NCBI GenBank assembly: GCA_004299095.1
Contig: SCQQ01000052.1
Location: 1 to 37,858 of the forward strand
DNA: 37,858 bases
Source: Burkholderiaceae bacterium
GTDB taxonomy: Bacteria > Pseudomonadota > Gammaproteobacteria > Burkholderiales > Burkholderiaceae_C
Direction: 5' to 3'
Positions 1-8,865 of the stretch are shown here, piece by piece (positions within the stretch are counted from its first letter, which is position 1; each line of letters begins with the position of its first letter). Both the position numbers and the translations under genes were made by a program. The notes beneath the pieces are model-generated. The model was not told the DNA's origin. It worked only from the letters and a program-made list of their open reading frames with translations, and made no database searches.

Positions 1-896
1 CTCGCGGTATGACCCTGGGTCCATGCCGCGTACTGCTGCACGGCCTGCCGGATACGCTGATGCACCGGCGGCAAGGCCACCAGCACCACGCAGAACACCG
101 CCACGACACCGACCATTTTCAAAACGCGTGTCCGCGGCTGCCTGTGCGCCGGCGGCCGGCTGAGCCAGAGAATCAGCGGCAACAAAACGGGCAACGTGAT
201 CCAGCCACCGCGCGTGTCGGACAACACACTGGCCGTCAACCCAAGCAACGCGCACAGGATCGCCAGCGAGCGCTGCCATGAGCGCGGCAACTGCAAGGCC
301 CAGATCGCGCTCCAGAGCGCCAGCAGCAGGCTGATGTCGCCAAACTGAATGGCGTTGGTGTAGCCGCCAGCGCGCGGAATATGCAGGTGAAAAACCTGCC
401 ACAGCGCCGTGGCGCCAGCCCCTGCAGCACCAGCCACCGAGCCCCAGAACAGCACCTTGGCGTTGGGCCGTCGAGCCAGTAAGGCTGGCAATACCAGCAG
501 CACCAACAGATACTTCGACGGGCGGTCGAACCGACTCATGTGCGCGATCAGTGCGCCGCCTTGATCCGTGGTGTGCATCATCCACGCCACACCCATGATG
601 GCGATCGCCACGGCCCAAAGGGTCATCGGCCGGAACCGGCACGCATGGCGCGACATCGTCCGCACCCCATAGAACAGCCCCAACAGCAGCAGCAGCACGG
701 CGCCGTAGGAATACCCCGAAGGCAGCGCCATCGACAGCGCCAGCAGCACGAAAGCCGCCACGTCGACCGCTGATAGACGCATCGCGCCGGCGCGCGTCGC
801 TGGAATCGCAGGTCTCGGCGTGGGCGGTTCGCCGGCAACAGCCGGCTCACCGTCCTGAACGTCGGAACCGTTGGCGATCGGCCGGCGGCAGGTCAT
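1..896 (-). CDS. O-antigen ligase family protein (WaaL/Wzy_C-like), 3' end outside window
   Basis: Inner-membrane protein expected to join O-antigen or a related glycan to lipid A-core on the periplasmic side. The frame is open for 298 codons from ATG 896 to the window edge, so the C-terminus is missing. The start is chosen at MTCRRPIANG; the first ~38 residues are polar and probably cytoplasmic. Then come successive hydrophobic helices (AFVLLALSMALPSGYSYGAV, LLVLLVLPALLA, a helix after TNAIQFGDISLLLALWSAIW and LAILCALLGLTASVLSDTRG). The TNAIQFGD and SDTRGGW segments resemble the conserved central part of O-antigen ligases; the large periplasmic loop would start near the truncation. Family assignment is by recognition, not alignment. 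Downstream of ilvE and the zinc-finger gene on the same strand, an order I associate with Burkholderiales LPS loci. No clear Shine-Dalgarno sequence. Confidence 0.8.
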   Translation of the reverse strand, partial: MTCRRPIANGSDVQDGEPAVAGEPPTPRPAIPATRAGAMRLSAVDVAAFVLLALSMALPSGYSYGAVLLLLLGLFYGVRTMSRHACRFRPMTLWAVAIAIMGVAWMMHTTDQGGALIAHMSRFDRPSKYLLVLLVLPALLARRPNAKVLFWGSVAGAAGAGATALWQVFHLHIPRAGGYTNAIQFGDISLLLALWSAIWALQLPRSWQRSLAILCALLGLTASVLSDTRGGWITLPVLLPLILWLSRPPAHRQPRTRVLKMVGVVAVFCVVLVALPPVHQRIRQAVQQYAAWTQGHTA

Positions 897-957
897 GGAA
901 ACGAGGAGTCAGCGCAGAGCCGGACCGCGATAGACGACGCGCGAATTGCGCGCCCCA

Positions 958-1179
958 TCACTGCTTCGGAACCACTTTCTCGCCCGCCTTCAGCCGATAC
1001 AGCGTGCTGCAGTACGGGCACAGCACCTCGCGGTGCTCATCGAGCACCAGGTAGACGCGCGGGTGCGTGTTCCAGCGCGCCATTTCGGCTTTGGGATGCG
1101 GGCAATAGACTTCGCCGCGCGGCGTCAGGTCGGCGGCGGTCAGCTCGACGACGCGGGTCGGCTTCTGCGGGCTCGGCAT
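958..1179 (-). CDS. Small zinc-finger domain protein (zf-CHCC type)
   Basis: A 73-residue protein with the zf-CHCC pattern: YCPHPKAE (Cys and His) followed about 28 residues later by VLCPYCSTLYRL (two Cys), giving a Cys-His-Cys-Cys zinc site. The family is related to the zinc-binding NDUFS6 subunit of respiratory complex I, but the role of the free-standing bacterial protein is unknown. ATG 1179 is preferred; a TTG at 1188 in the same frame would add three residues and would overlap the ilvE stop codon. It lies 5 bases after ilvE and is surely co-transcribed with it, followed by the O-antigen ligase gene. Confidence 0.85.
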   Translation of the reverse strand: MPSPQKPTRVVELTAADLTPRGEVYCPHPKAEMARWNTHPRVYLVLDEHREVLCPYCSTLYRLKAGEKVVPKQ

Positions 1180-1184
1180 CGCGC

Positions 1185-2123
1185 TCAAACCCGCGCCAGC
1201 CAGTGGGCGTACTCAGGGTTGCGGCCACCCACGATGTCGAAGAACGCCTTCTGGATTTTTTCGGTCACCGGGCCGCGCTCGCCGGCGCCGATCTGCAGAC
1301 CGTCCACTTCGCGGATCGGGGTGATCTCGGCCGCGGTGCCGCTGAAGAACACTTCGTCGGAGATGTACATCTCGTCGCGCGTGATGCGCTTTTCCACCAG
1401 CTTGATTCCCAAATCTTCGCAAATGTGCAGCACGGTGTTGCGCGTGATGCCGTTCAGCGCGCCGGCGGACAGGTCGGGCGTGTACACGGTGCCGTCTTTC
1501 ACGATGAACACGTTCTCGCCCGAGCCTTCGGCCACGAAGCCGCTGGTGTCCAGCAGAACGGCTTCGTCGTAGCCATTGTCAGTGGCTTCCATGTTGGCCA
1601 GGATGGAGTTGGTGTAGTTGCTCACCGTCTTGGCCTGCGTCATGGTGATGTTGACGTGGTGGCGCGAATAGCTGCTGATCTTCACGCGGATGCCCTTCTT
1701 CAGGCCTTCCTCGCCCAGATACGCGCCCCATTCCCACGCCGCCACCATGATGTGGATGGTGTTGTTCTTGGGCGAGACACCGAGCTTTTCCGAGCCGATC
1801 CAGACCAGCGGCCGGATGTAGCAGCTGCTGAGCTTGTTGGCTTTCACCACGTCCTTTTGCGCCTGGTTCACCTGTTCCGGCGTGAACGGAATCTTCATGC
1901 GCAGGATCTTGGCGCTGTTGAACAGGCGCTTGGTGTGGTCTTCCAGCCGAAAAATCGCGCTGCCGCCGTCCACCGGATACGTGCGCACCCCTTCGAACAC
2001 GCCGCAGCCGTAGTGCAAGGTGTGCGTCAGCACGTGGATCTTGGCGTCGCGCCATTCGACGAACGTGCCGTCCATCCAGATTTTGCCATCGCGGTCAGAG
2101 AGCGGAGTCGTGGGAGTTGCCAT
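1185..2123 (-). CDS. ilvE: Branched-chain amino acid aminotransferase
   Basis: Cytoplasmic PLP-dependent transaminase of fold type IV that makes the last step of Leu, Ile and Val synthesis (and the first step of their breakdown), exchanging the amino group with glutamate. The 312-residue length fits the family. Family landmarks are GKIWMDGTFVEWRDAKIHVL near the N-terminus, HYGCGVFEGVRTY, the lysine of TQAKTVSNYTNS as the likely Schiff-base residue, the SGFVAEGSGENVF motif that contacts PLP, and ISDEVFFSGTAAEITPI. ATG 2123 (MATPTTPLSD) is chosen; an in-frame extension to 2183 has no family counterpart. Heads the ilvE / zf-CHCC / O-antigen ligase run on the minus strand. Confidence 0.96.
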   Translation of the reverse strand: MATPTTPLSDRDGKIWMDGTFVEWRDAKIHVLTHTLHYGCGVFEGVRTYPVDGGSAIFRLEDHTKRLFNSAKILRMKIPFTPEQVNQAQKDVVKANKLSSCYIRPLVWIGSEKLGVSPKNNTIHIMVAAWEWGAYLGEEGLKKGIRVKISSYSRHHVNITMTQAKTVSNYTNSILANMEATDNGYDEAVLLDTSGFVAEGSGENVFIVKDGTVYTPDLSAGALNGITRNTVLHICEDLGIKLVEKRITRDEMYISDEVFFSGTAAEITPIREVDGLQIGAGERGPVTEKIQKAFFDIVGGRNPEYAHWLARV

Positions 2124-2222
2124 GGGATTTTGTGACGTGTTCGGGTGGAGCGCGCGCACGGTGGCGCGGCGTACAGCGCTCATTCTAAGCCGCGCCTGCC
2201 ACGCTCGGGAATGGGTTCAAGA

Positions 2223-2262
2223 CACCCGCGCTGGCGGGCCAGCATAGGCCGAGCCAGCGGGT
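2223..2262 (-). terminator. Possible terminator of the betaine transporter operon
   Basis: Immediately after the proX stop codon the minus strand can form a stem from ACCCGCTGGC (2262-2253) and GCCAGCGCGGGT (2235-2223 region), with a two-base bulge and a 17-base loop. There is no strong U-tract, so termination is an inference from position and pairing. Confidence 0.4.
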
Positions 2263-2263
2263 C

Positions 2264-3139
2264 TCAGCCCGCGGGTGCCGCCAGCCACTTGGCCACGCGC
2301 TTGGGATGCTCGACCACCCATTGCGCCGCATCCTTGCTCGGGTTTGCGCCCTCCTTGCGGTCGGCCGCCATCACCGCGCCGCGGTCCGCGCCGTCGATCT
2401 GGATGGCGCCCAGGATGGCGGTGGCCTTGGGATCGGCCGCCTTCAAGCCCTTGCGCACCAGTGTGTCGATGTGGTCGGGCTTGCCATAGACGTCATCGGG
2501 GTCCTGCAGGTAGCGCAGCTTCCAGGTCGACCACATCCAGTGCGGCTGCCAGCTCGTGACCACCACCGGCTTGTGCTGGCGAATCGCGTCCGCCAGCACG
2601 GCGGTCATGGTGGCGTCGGTGCCGTCCACCAGCTTCTCCGGCAGCTTGTAGTGTTCGATGACTTTTTCGGTCAGGCGCATCAGGCCGGCGCCCGGATCGA
2701 TGCCGACGATTCTGCCGCCGATTTCCTTGGAAACGCTGGCCTTGGCCAAATCAGGAATGGTCTTGAAATTCACGTAGTCAGGCACTGCCAGGCCGAGATC
2801 GGCGCGCGCCATGTTGGACCCGAGGTTGACCACCCGATCCTTCGTCTTGGCGTAGTAATCGGCATGCGTGGTCGGCAGCCAGGCGCACATGATCGCGTCC
2901 AGGTCGTCGTTCGCCAGGCCTTCGAACATCAGCGCCGCGGACACGGCCATGGTCTGCACCTTGTACCCCGCTTTTTCCAACACCGCCTTGGTGATGTTGG
3001 TCGCGGCCACGCAACTGTCCCATTCGACGTAGCCGAGCCTGATGGTCTTCGGTGCGGCGCTGGCGCTCACGGACGTGACGCTCAGCGCGGCGGCCAGGGC
3101 GCCGACCGACATCAACTTGATGAATGATCGCAATTGCAT
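2264..3139 (-). CDS. proX: Glycine betaine/choline-type ABC transporter, periplasmic binding protein (OpuAC/ProX family)
   Basis: Periplasmic ligand-binding subunit of a quaternary-amine importer. The first ~28 residues are a Sec signal peptide (basic MQLRSFIK, hydrophobic core, cleavage near ASA-AP). The mature part starts KTIRLGYVEWDSCVAATNI, typical of the OpuAC family. Trp and Tyr residues in WLPTTH and in SWQPHWMW are placed where the family builds its aromatic cage round the trimethylammonium group. 291 residues is a normal size. A good ribosome-binding site (AAAGGAG) precedes ATG 3139. It is last in proV-proW-proX, 49 bases after proW. The exact ligand (glycine betaine, proline betaine, choline, carnitine) cannot be read from the sequence. 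Confidence 0.92.
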   Translation of the reverse strand: MQLRSFIKLMSVGALAAALSVTSVSASAAPKTIRLGYVEWDSCVAATNITKAVLEKAGYKVQTMAVSAALMFEGLANDDLDAIMCAWLPTTHADYYAKTKDRVVNLGSNMARADLGLAVPDYVNFKTIPDLAKASVSKEIGGRIVGIDPGAGLMRLTEKVIEHYKLPEKLVDGTDATMTAVLADAIRQHKPVVVTSWQPHWMWSTWKLRYLQDPDDVYGKPDHIDTLVRKGLKAADPKATAILGAIQIDGADRGAVMAADRKEGANPSKDAAQWVVEHPKRVAKWLAAPAG

Positions 3140-3188
3140 GATGAATCTCCTTTTTGAGGAATTGCAAGAAAAACAGACACGCCCGTGA

Positions 3189-4025
3189 TCAATATTTGCG
3201 CCTGCCGATACGTTGGGTGATGCGGTCGAGGATCATGGCCAGCACGACGATGGCAATGCCCGCCTGGAAGCCGCGGCCCGGCTGCAACCGTTGAATGGCG
3301 CGCCAGACTTCGCCGCCCAGCCCGCCCGCGCCGATCATGGCGGCGATCACCACCATGGACAGCGCCAGCATGATGGTCTGGTTCACGCCCGCCATGATGG
3401 TCGGCACTGCCATCGGGATTTGCACCTTGAACAGCTTCTGCCAGCGGCTGGAGCCGAACGAATCGGCCGCTTCGATCAAATCGGCGGGCACCTGGGTGAT
3501 GCCGAGGATCGTCAGACGGATCGCGGGCGGCGTGGCGAAAATCACCGTGGCCACGCTGGCCGATACCGCGCCCAGGCCGAAGAACGGAATCGCCGGAATC
3601 AAGTAGACGAAGGCCGGCATCGTCTGCATGAAATCCAGGATCGGCACGACGATTTTTCCGGTGCGCTTGTTGAGCGCGGCGGCGATGCCGACCGGCAAGC
3701 CGATGGCGACCGCGACCAGCGTGGAAATCAGCACCAGCGTGAAGGTCGATACCGTGGCGTCCCAGAGGCGCAAATTCCACAGGAACAGCAGCCCCGCCGC
3801 GCTCCAGATGGCCACCTTGCGGCCGGCCACGCGCCACGCCACCAACACCACCAAAGCAATCAGCAGCCACGGCGGCAGCCAGGTCAGGCCGTCGGTGACG
3901 GCGTCGATGGCCGCGCCCACACCGGTGCTCAGACCGCGGGTGATGAAGGCGATGTGCGCGGTGAGCCAGTTCAGCCCGACGTCGATCAAATGGGCCAGCG
4001 GGAATTTCGGAACGGTGAAATTCAT
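3189..4025 (-). CDS. proW: Glycine betaine-type ABC transporter, permease
   Basis: Inner-membrane permease of the ProU/OpuA type. In 278 residues there is a hydrophobic N-terminal part, then a BPD-transporter domain with LISTLVAVAIGLPVGIAAAL, the stretch IPAIPFFGLGAV and the EAA loop region ITQVPADLIEAADSFGSSRW, which contacts the ATPase; the last core helices contain MVVIAAMIGAGGLGGEVWRA, highly typical of ProW. Its ATG overlaps the proV stop codon in an ATGA arrangement, so the two are translationally coupled. The frame could be extended upstream but MNFTVPKFPL is the natural start given that overlap. Confidence 0.93.
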   Translation of the reverse strand: MNFTVPKFPLAHLIDVGLNWLTAHIAFITRGLSTGVGAAIDAVTDGLTWLPPWLLIALVVLVAWRVAGRKVAIWSAAGLLFLWNLRLWDATVSTFTLVLISTLVAVAIGLPVGIAAALNKRTGKIVVPILDFMQTMPAFVYLIPAIPFFGLGAVSASVATVIFATPPAIRLTILGITQVPADLIEAADSFGSSRWQKLFKVQIPMAVPTIMAGVNQTIMLALSMVVIAAMIGAGGLGGEVWRAIQRLQPGRGFQAGIAIVVLAMILDRITQRIGRRKY

Positions 4026-5317
4026 GCCGCCACCTCCCGCGTTTCGGTGGACTCTGGCGTGACGCCGAGGGTGCCAGCCGTTGCGGCGCCCTCAATGCCT
4101 GCATCAACAGCCGCATCTCCGGCATCACCGCCCGACGCCGACGGACTGGACGACAGCACGTTCAAGGCGCTGGTGCGCGTCACCACGCCCAGCAGTTGAC
4201 CGCTGCTGGGGTCGACGACCGGCTCGGCAAACGGCCAGTTGGTCAGCCCGCCGAGGATGTCGCCCAGTGTTGCATCCGGGCGTATCGATGGCGTTTTTTT
4301 GTAGACCTCGCTGATATTCGGCAGGCGTTTTTTCACCGCCTGCTCGACCGCGTCCAGACCGATGGTGCCGCAATACGAGAAATCGCGCTTCACCACCGCA
4401 ATGCTGGTGAAATCGGCCTCGTTCATCTTGTGCAGCACGGTGCGCGGGCCGTCGCGGTCGAGTGCTACGACGCGCGCCGGCACCATGGCCGCTTTCGCCG
4501 TCAAAACGCGCGACAAATCCACGTGCTCGACAAAGCGTTCGACATACGCGTTGGCGGGGTTGTTCAAAATCGCCTCAGGCGTGTCGAATTGCACCACGCG
4601 CCCGTCTTTCATCAAAACGATGCGATTGCCCAGTTCCAGCGCTTCATCCAGGTCGTGGGTAATGAAGATAATGGTTTTCTTCATTTTCTGTTGCAGTTGC
4701 ATGAGTTCGCGCTGCATGTCGCGGCGAATCAGCGGATCGAGCGCGCTGAATGCCTCGTCCATCAACAAGATGTCCGATTCCACCGTCAATGCACGCGCCA
4801 AGCCGACGCGCTGTTGCATGCCACCACTCAATTGGCCGGGATATGCGTCTTCCCAGCCGGACAGCCCCACCAGTTGCAGCGCCCGGCGGGCGCGCTCGCG
4901 CCGCTCGGCGCGTTTCACGCCCTGGACTTCGAGGCCATACGCCGCGTTGTCGGTCACGGTGCGGAATGGAAACAGCGCGAAATGCTGAAACACCATCGAG
5001 ACTTTCTTGCGCCGGTAGTCCAGCAACTGCTCGCGATCGAAACACGTGATGTCTTCGCCATCGACATACAGATGGCCGCTGGTAATGCTGTTCAAACCAT
5101 TGAAACAGCGAATCAACGTCGATTTGCCGCTGCCGGACAAACCCATGACGACGAGGAATTCGCCCTCTTCGACTTCAAACGACACGTCGATGCAGCCGAC
5201 GGCAAAACCGGCATCGCGCATTTCCTGATTGGTTTTGCCGGCATCCAGCAAACGCAAGCCTTGGCGCGGGCGCTCTCCATACAACTTGGTCAATTTCTCG
5301 ACTTTAATTTTCGGCAT
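4022..5317 (-). CDS. proV: Glycine betaine-type ABC transporter, ATP-binding protein with CBS domains
   Basis: ATPase subunit of the importer, 431 residues. Walker A is GLSGSGKST at 59-67; the signature LSGGMQQRVGLARAL and Walker B ILLMDEAFSALD follow in the expected order. The part after about residue 290 is a pair of CBS modules (for example FTSIAVVKRDFSYCGTIG and GGLTNWPFAEPVVDPSSGQL), which in OpuA-type transporters sense ionic strength or nucleotides; this suggests osmotic control of transport. The start MPKIKVEKLTKLYGE has a GAGG site (GCGAGGCG) 6-10 bases upstream and matches the family. The same frame stays open another 215 codons upstream to 5962, but that stretch has no family similarity and is rejected as coding. 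Confidence 0.94.
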   Translation of the reverse strand: MPKIKVEKLTKLYGERPRQGLRLLDAGKTNQEMRDAGFAVGCIDVSFEVEEGEFLVVMGLSGSGKSTLIRCFNGLNSITSGHLYVDGEDITCFDREQLLDYRRKKVSMVFQHFALFPFRTVTDNAAYGLEVQGVKRAERRERARRALQLVGLSGWEDAYPGQLSGGMQQRVGLARALTVESDILLMDEAFSALDPLIRRDMQRELMQLQQKMKKTIIFITHDLDEALELGNRIVLMKDGRVVQFDTPEAILNNPANAYVERFVEHVDLSRVLTAKAAMVPARVVALDRDGPRTVLHKMNEADFTSIAVVKRDFSYCGTIGLDAVEQAVKKRLPNISEVYKKTPSIRPDATLGDILGGLTNWPFAEPVVDPSSGQLLGVVTRTSALNVLSSSPSASGGDAGDAAVDAGIEGAATAGTLGVTPESTETREVAA

Positions 5318-6157
5318 GGAACGCCTCGCGATGAAAAAGAAAGAATATGAGCGGTATTTGAAGCAATGAGGTTCGCAAATCGTTGATGAAAAATGGGGCT
5401 TGGCGAAGCCTTGATGCACCGTGTCAAACGGATTGGCACTGATTGCAAGCGCCAGCTGCGCGGCCAACTGCAACTCGAACGGAAGAAATGCGCCAGACCG
5501 GCGCGCGGGTGGAAAGTCCCGAACGTGGTTCAAGAACCCTGTCACATGGAAGCAATCCGGCCATACGCTCTCCGCAGTCGATGAAAGCTGGCGCGAATCG
5601 CGAAACCTTCGAAGAGGAGCCGGGACGCGCGCACAGCGCGGTCTTTGCGGGACGCCCTGCACGACCTCTCGCGCGCCGCACATCGCAGGATTTCGGGGGA
5701 CTGACGCGTTGCTTTCGTTGGCAATAGCCCCGCTATTGCGTGCGAAAAAGCGCCTTGCAGCCCATTCGAATCCAGCGCGTGCGTCAACGCTCAGGCGATT
5801 CAGAGCATCCTTGAGTGACCTGGAATCGCATGCGAAGGTCGCCAAACAATTCCGGGCGGGCGATGTGGGGGCGGGCCCCAGCAAGTCCTTGGTGCCTCCA
5901 ACCGCCGCGCGGGCGACGGCACTCATGGAGGCAGTCGTTCCGGCGCTTGCGAGCCGAAACATGCCGTCGCGCGATCAAAGATTTCAACCGCGGACCTGGT
6001 TGATTATATTGGCTTCAGCATGATGCGCAAGAGGTGCAGCGATCTTCCAATATAAGAAAGAGCGTGCCTATCCGCGCGTGGCGACCGGGCGCCCAGGTTC
6101 GCGGTTCGCAGCACAATGAGCGCGGGTAGCATCGCTCGGATATCAACGGAGACAAGC
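5318..6157. other. Long divergent intergenic region between proV and the amidohydrolase gene
   Basis: 840 bases with no gene I can support. Overlapping frames are open on both strands but none resembles a protein. It must hold the promoters of the proVWX operon (minus) and the amidohydrolase operon (plus). Visible structures are a 7-bp hairpin GCAATAG/CTATTGC at 5721-5739 and an inverted repeat TTATATTGG/CCAATATAA at 6004-6055. A long 5' leader of proV or a small RNA is possible but cannot be shown. Confidence 0.6.
6004..6055. promoter_or_regulatory. Inverted repeat, candidate operator or promoter region
   Basis: TTATATTGG at 6004-6012 is the exact reverse complement of CCAATATAA at 6047-6055, 34 bases apart. 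The sequence is AT-rich in a GC-rich setting and lies about 100 bases upstream of the amidohydrolase ATG. It could be a two-site operator or a pair of facing promoter elements. Confidence 0.4.
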
Positions 6158-7444
6158 ATGACCACAGAAACCAAGGACGCCGCACTCGCCCCCATGGCGG
6201 ACCTGATGCCCAAGATCGACAGCCTCTACAGGGACCTGCACGAGCACCCCGAGCTGTCGCTGATGGAACAGCGCACCGCCGGCAAGGCAGCGCAGTGGCT
6301 GCGCGACGCAGGCTATCAGGTGACCGAAGGGATCGGCGGCACCGGCGTGGTCGGTCTGCTGAAAAACGGCGACGGCCCCACCGTGCTGCTGCGCGGCGAC
6401 ATGGACGCGCTGCCGGTCAAGGAAGAAACCGGTTTGCCCTACGCCAGCACGGTCACGGCCAAGGACCACAACGGGCAGACGGTGCCGGTGATGCACGCCT
6501 GCGGCCACGACGCGCATACCAGTTGCCTGGCGGGCGCGGCGACGCTGCTCGCCCAGGCGAAGCAGCAGTGGCACGGCACCCTGATGGTGGTGTTCCAGCC
6601 GGCCGAAGAGTTGGTGGCCGGGGCGCTCGCCATGGTGCGGGACGGCTTGTACCAGAAAGTGGCCCGGCCCGACGTGGCGCTGGGACAGCACATCATCCCG
6701 TTTCCGGCGGGCGTGATCGCGCACCGCAGCGGGCCGACGATGGCGGCCTCGTATGCCATGGGCATCACCATCCACGGCAAGGGCGGGCACGGCTCGGCGC
6801 CCGACGCCACGGTCGATCCGGTGGTGATCGCGGCCTACATCGTCACGCGCCTGCAAACCATCGTGGCGCGCGAGATTTCGCCTTCGGAACGCGCCGTGGT
6901 CACGGTGGGGCTCCTGCAGGCCGGAATCAAGGACAACGTGATTCCGAACGACGCCCGCATGGAGCTCAACATCCGCAGCTACAGCGACCCCATCCAGGCG
7001 CACATCCTGGAGGCCATCAAGCGCATCGTCACGGCCGAATGCGACGCCGGACGCGCGCCGAAGCCGCCGGAATTCAAGGAGCTCTACAGCACCATCGCCA
7101 CGGTGAACGACGCCGCCACCATGGCGCGCGTGAAAGCCGCGCACGCCGCGCACTTCGGCCAGGACCGTCTGGTGGAAATGCCGCAACTGAACGGCAGCGA
7201 GGACTTCCCGTATTTCGGCGCCTCCGGCCCGGGGCGTTTCGACGGGCCGGACATTCCCTATGCCTACTGGTTCGTGGGCGCCACCCGCCACGACACCTGG
7301 GCCAAGGCCAAGGGCGACACCTGGGAGCAAAAAGTCACGCAAGTGCCGTTCAACCACAACTCGCACTTCGCCCCCGACCGCGAGATCACGCTGAAAGCGG
7401 GCGTGGAAGCGCTGACCACCGCGGCGCTCGAGTTCCTCAAGTAA
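6158..7444 (+). CDS. M20 family amidohydrolase (aminoacylase/hippurate hydrolase type)
   Basis: Metal-dependent hydrolase of the M20D peptidase family, which releases amino acids from N-acyl conjugates; the substrate is not identifiable here. It is 428 residues. Landmarks are LHEHPELS near residue 28, GDMDALPVKEETGLPYAS at 80-97, the ligand motif HACGHDAH at 113-120 (Cys115, His117), and PAEE at 149-152 (general base and ligand), then a dimerisation domain beginning about GITIHGKGGHGSAPDATVDP and the late motif NGSEDFPYF with a C-terminal His in NSHFAPDRE. ATG 6158 has GGAG seven bases upstream; an earlier ATG at 6116 is in frame but adds unrelated residues. The MFS gene begins 99 bases downstream, so the two probably form an import-and-hydrolysis operon. 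Confidence 0.9.
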   Translation: MTTETKDAALAPMADLMPKIDSLYRDLHEHPELSLMEQRTAGKAAQWLRDAGYQVTEGIGGTGVVGLLKNGDGPTVLLRGDMDALPVKEETGLPYASTVTAKDHNGQTVPVMHACGHDAHTSCLAGAATLLAQAKQQWHGTLMVVFQPAEELVAGALAMVRDGLYQKVARPDVALGQHIIPFPAGVIAHRSGPTMAASYAMGITIHGKGGHGSAPDATVDPVVIAAYIVTRLQTIVAREISPSERAVVTVGLLQAGIKDNVIPNDARMELNIRSYSDPIQAHILEAIKRIVTAECDAGRAPKPPEFKELYSTIATVNDAATMARVKAAHAAHFGQDRLVEMPQLNGSEDFPYFGASGPGRFDGPDIPYAYWFVGATRHDTWAKAKGDTWEQKVTQVPFNHNSHFAPDREITLKAGVEALTTAALEFLK

Positions 7445-7543
7445 ATCCACGCGGACAGCAGGCCGTGCGCTGCCTGGACCGAGCACGCATGTGCAGCATT
7501 CCGGATTCATCGCGCAGACCGATTCACAACACCGGAGACAACC

Positions 7544-8851
7544 ATGATCACCAGCACGGCTCTCACTGACATCCCGGTCACGACACCACGACAGTCGCCG
7601 ATGAAAACCATCGTCGGCACCGGCATCGGCAACACGCTCGAGTGGTACGACTGGAACGTCTATGCGACGTTCGCAGCATTCTTCTCGGTCCAGTTGTTCG
7701 ACAAGACCGACCCGCGTTCGGCCTTTCTGGCCACGATGGCAGTGTTTGCCGTCGGCTTCGTGGCGCGGCCGCTGGGCGGCGCGCTGTTCGGCTGGATCGG
7801 CGACCGTATCGGCCGGCGCATGTCGCTCGCGCTGAGCGTCGGCACCGCGGCGGTGGGCTCGCTCATCATCGGCCTCACGCCGAATTTCGAGCACATCGGC
7901 GTCTGGGCTTCGGTCATCCTGCTGGCGGCGCGGCTCATCCAGGGCCTGGCGCACGGCGGCGAACTGCCTTCGGCGCAAACCTACCTGGTGGAACACGCGC
8001 CGCGCGAAAAGCGCGGGTTTTACGCGAGCTCGATCTACATCAGCGGCACGCTCGGGGTGCTGCTGGGCCTGGCACTCGGCTTGATCCTGCAGAACGTGCT
8101 GGACCGGCAGCAGATGGCATCGTGGGGCTGGCGCGTGCCCTTCCTGTTCGGCGCGCTGCTCGGCTTCGTCGCGCTCTACATCCGCGAGTCGATGACCGAA
8201 TCCGAGGTCTTCACCGAGCACCAGGCCGCGGTCAAACCGGCGCAAAAGAAAAACCTCTACGTCGAGGTGGCGAAGAACTGGCGCACCGGCCTGCGCGTGA
8301 TCTTCCTCACGGCAGGCGGCACGATGTTCTATTACGTCTGGGCCGTGACCATGCCGTCGATCGCGCAGAAAAGCCTGGGCTTCACCGCTGACCAGGCGTT
8401 CACCGCGTCGCTGATCGGCAGCATCGTGCTCATCCTGGCGCTGCCCGTCGGTGGTTGGCTGGCCGACCACTGGGGTCGCAAGCCCGTGCTCTATCTCTCG
8501 ACCATCGGCTCCATCATCCTGTACTTCCCGCTGGTGGCGTACGTGACCGGCGTCGCGACGCCCTTCGCGCTCACCGTGACCATCGCCATCCAGATGATCC
8601 TGATCGCCATGTTCGCCGGGCCAGCGCCGGCGTTTTACGCGGAGATGTTCTCGACCGAACAGCGCACCGCCGGTTTCGGCATTTACTACGCAATCGCGAT
8701 TGCGGTGTTCGGCGGCACAGCGGGGTTCGTTTTTGCCTACTTGAGCAACGTCTACCACTTCGCCATCTACAACGTCTGCTTCCTGGTTCTGGCGCTGATC
8801 GTGATCTGGTTCATGCCGGAGACCAAGGGGCTGGATTTGCGCAAACTCTGA
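7544..8851 (+). CDS. MFS transporter, metabolite:H+ symporter (MHS) family
   Basis: 435-residue inner-membrane protein with about 12 hydrophobic helices. The N-terminal GTGIGNTLEWYDWNVYATFA is the hallmark of the MHS subgroup (shikimate, citrate, alpha-ketoglutarate, osmolyte symporters), followed by the A-motif GWIGDRIGRRMSLALSV between helices 2 and 3 and its repeat LADHWGRKPVLYLSTIGS in the second half. RBS GGAG lies before ATG 7544. It probably imports the substrate of the amidohydrolase just upstream. The protein is of the same subgroup as the transporter at 36142 but clearly divergent from it. Confidence 0.92.
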   Translation: MITSTALTDIPVTTPRQSPMKTIVGTGIGNTLEWYDWNVYATFAAFFSVQLFDKTDPRSAFLATMAVFAVGFVARPLGGALFGWIGDRIGRRMSLALSVGTAAVGSLIIGLTPNFEHIGVWASVILLAARLIQGLAHGGELPSAQTYLVEHAPREKRGFYASSIYISGTLGVLLGLALGLILQNVLDRQQMASWGWRVPFLFGALLGFVALYIRESMTESEVFTEHQAAVKPAQKKNLYVEVAKNWRTGLRVIFLTAGGTMFYYVWAVTMPSIAQKSLGFTADQAFTASLIGSIVLILALPVGGWLADHWGRKPVLYLSTIGSIILYFPLVAYVTGVATPFALTVTIAIQMILIAMFAGPAPAFYAEMFSTEQRTAGFGIYYAIAIAVFGGTAGFVFAYLSNVYHFAIYNVCFLVLALIVIWFMPETKGLDLRKL

Positions 8852-8865
8852 CGCGCTGCGGCGCG

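Noticed and set aside
5318-5962. N-terminal extension of ProV by 215 residues in the same open frame
   Set aside because: The extension has no family counterpart, while ATG 5317 has a good ribosome-binding site and gives the usual ProV start.
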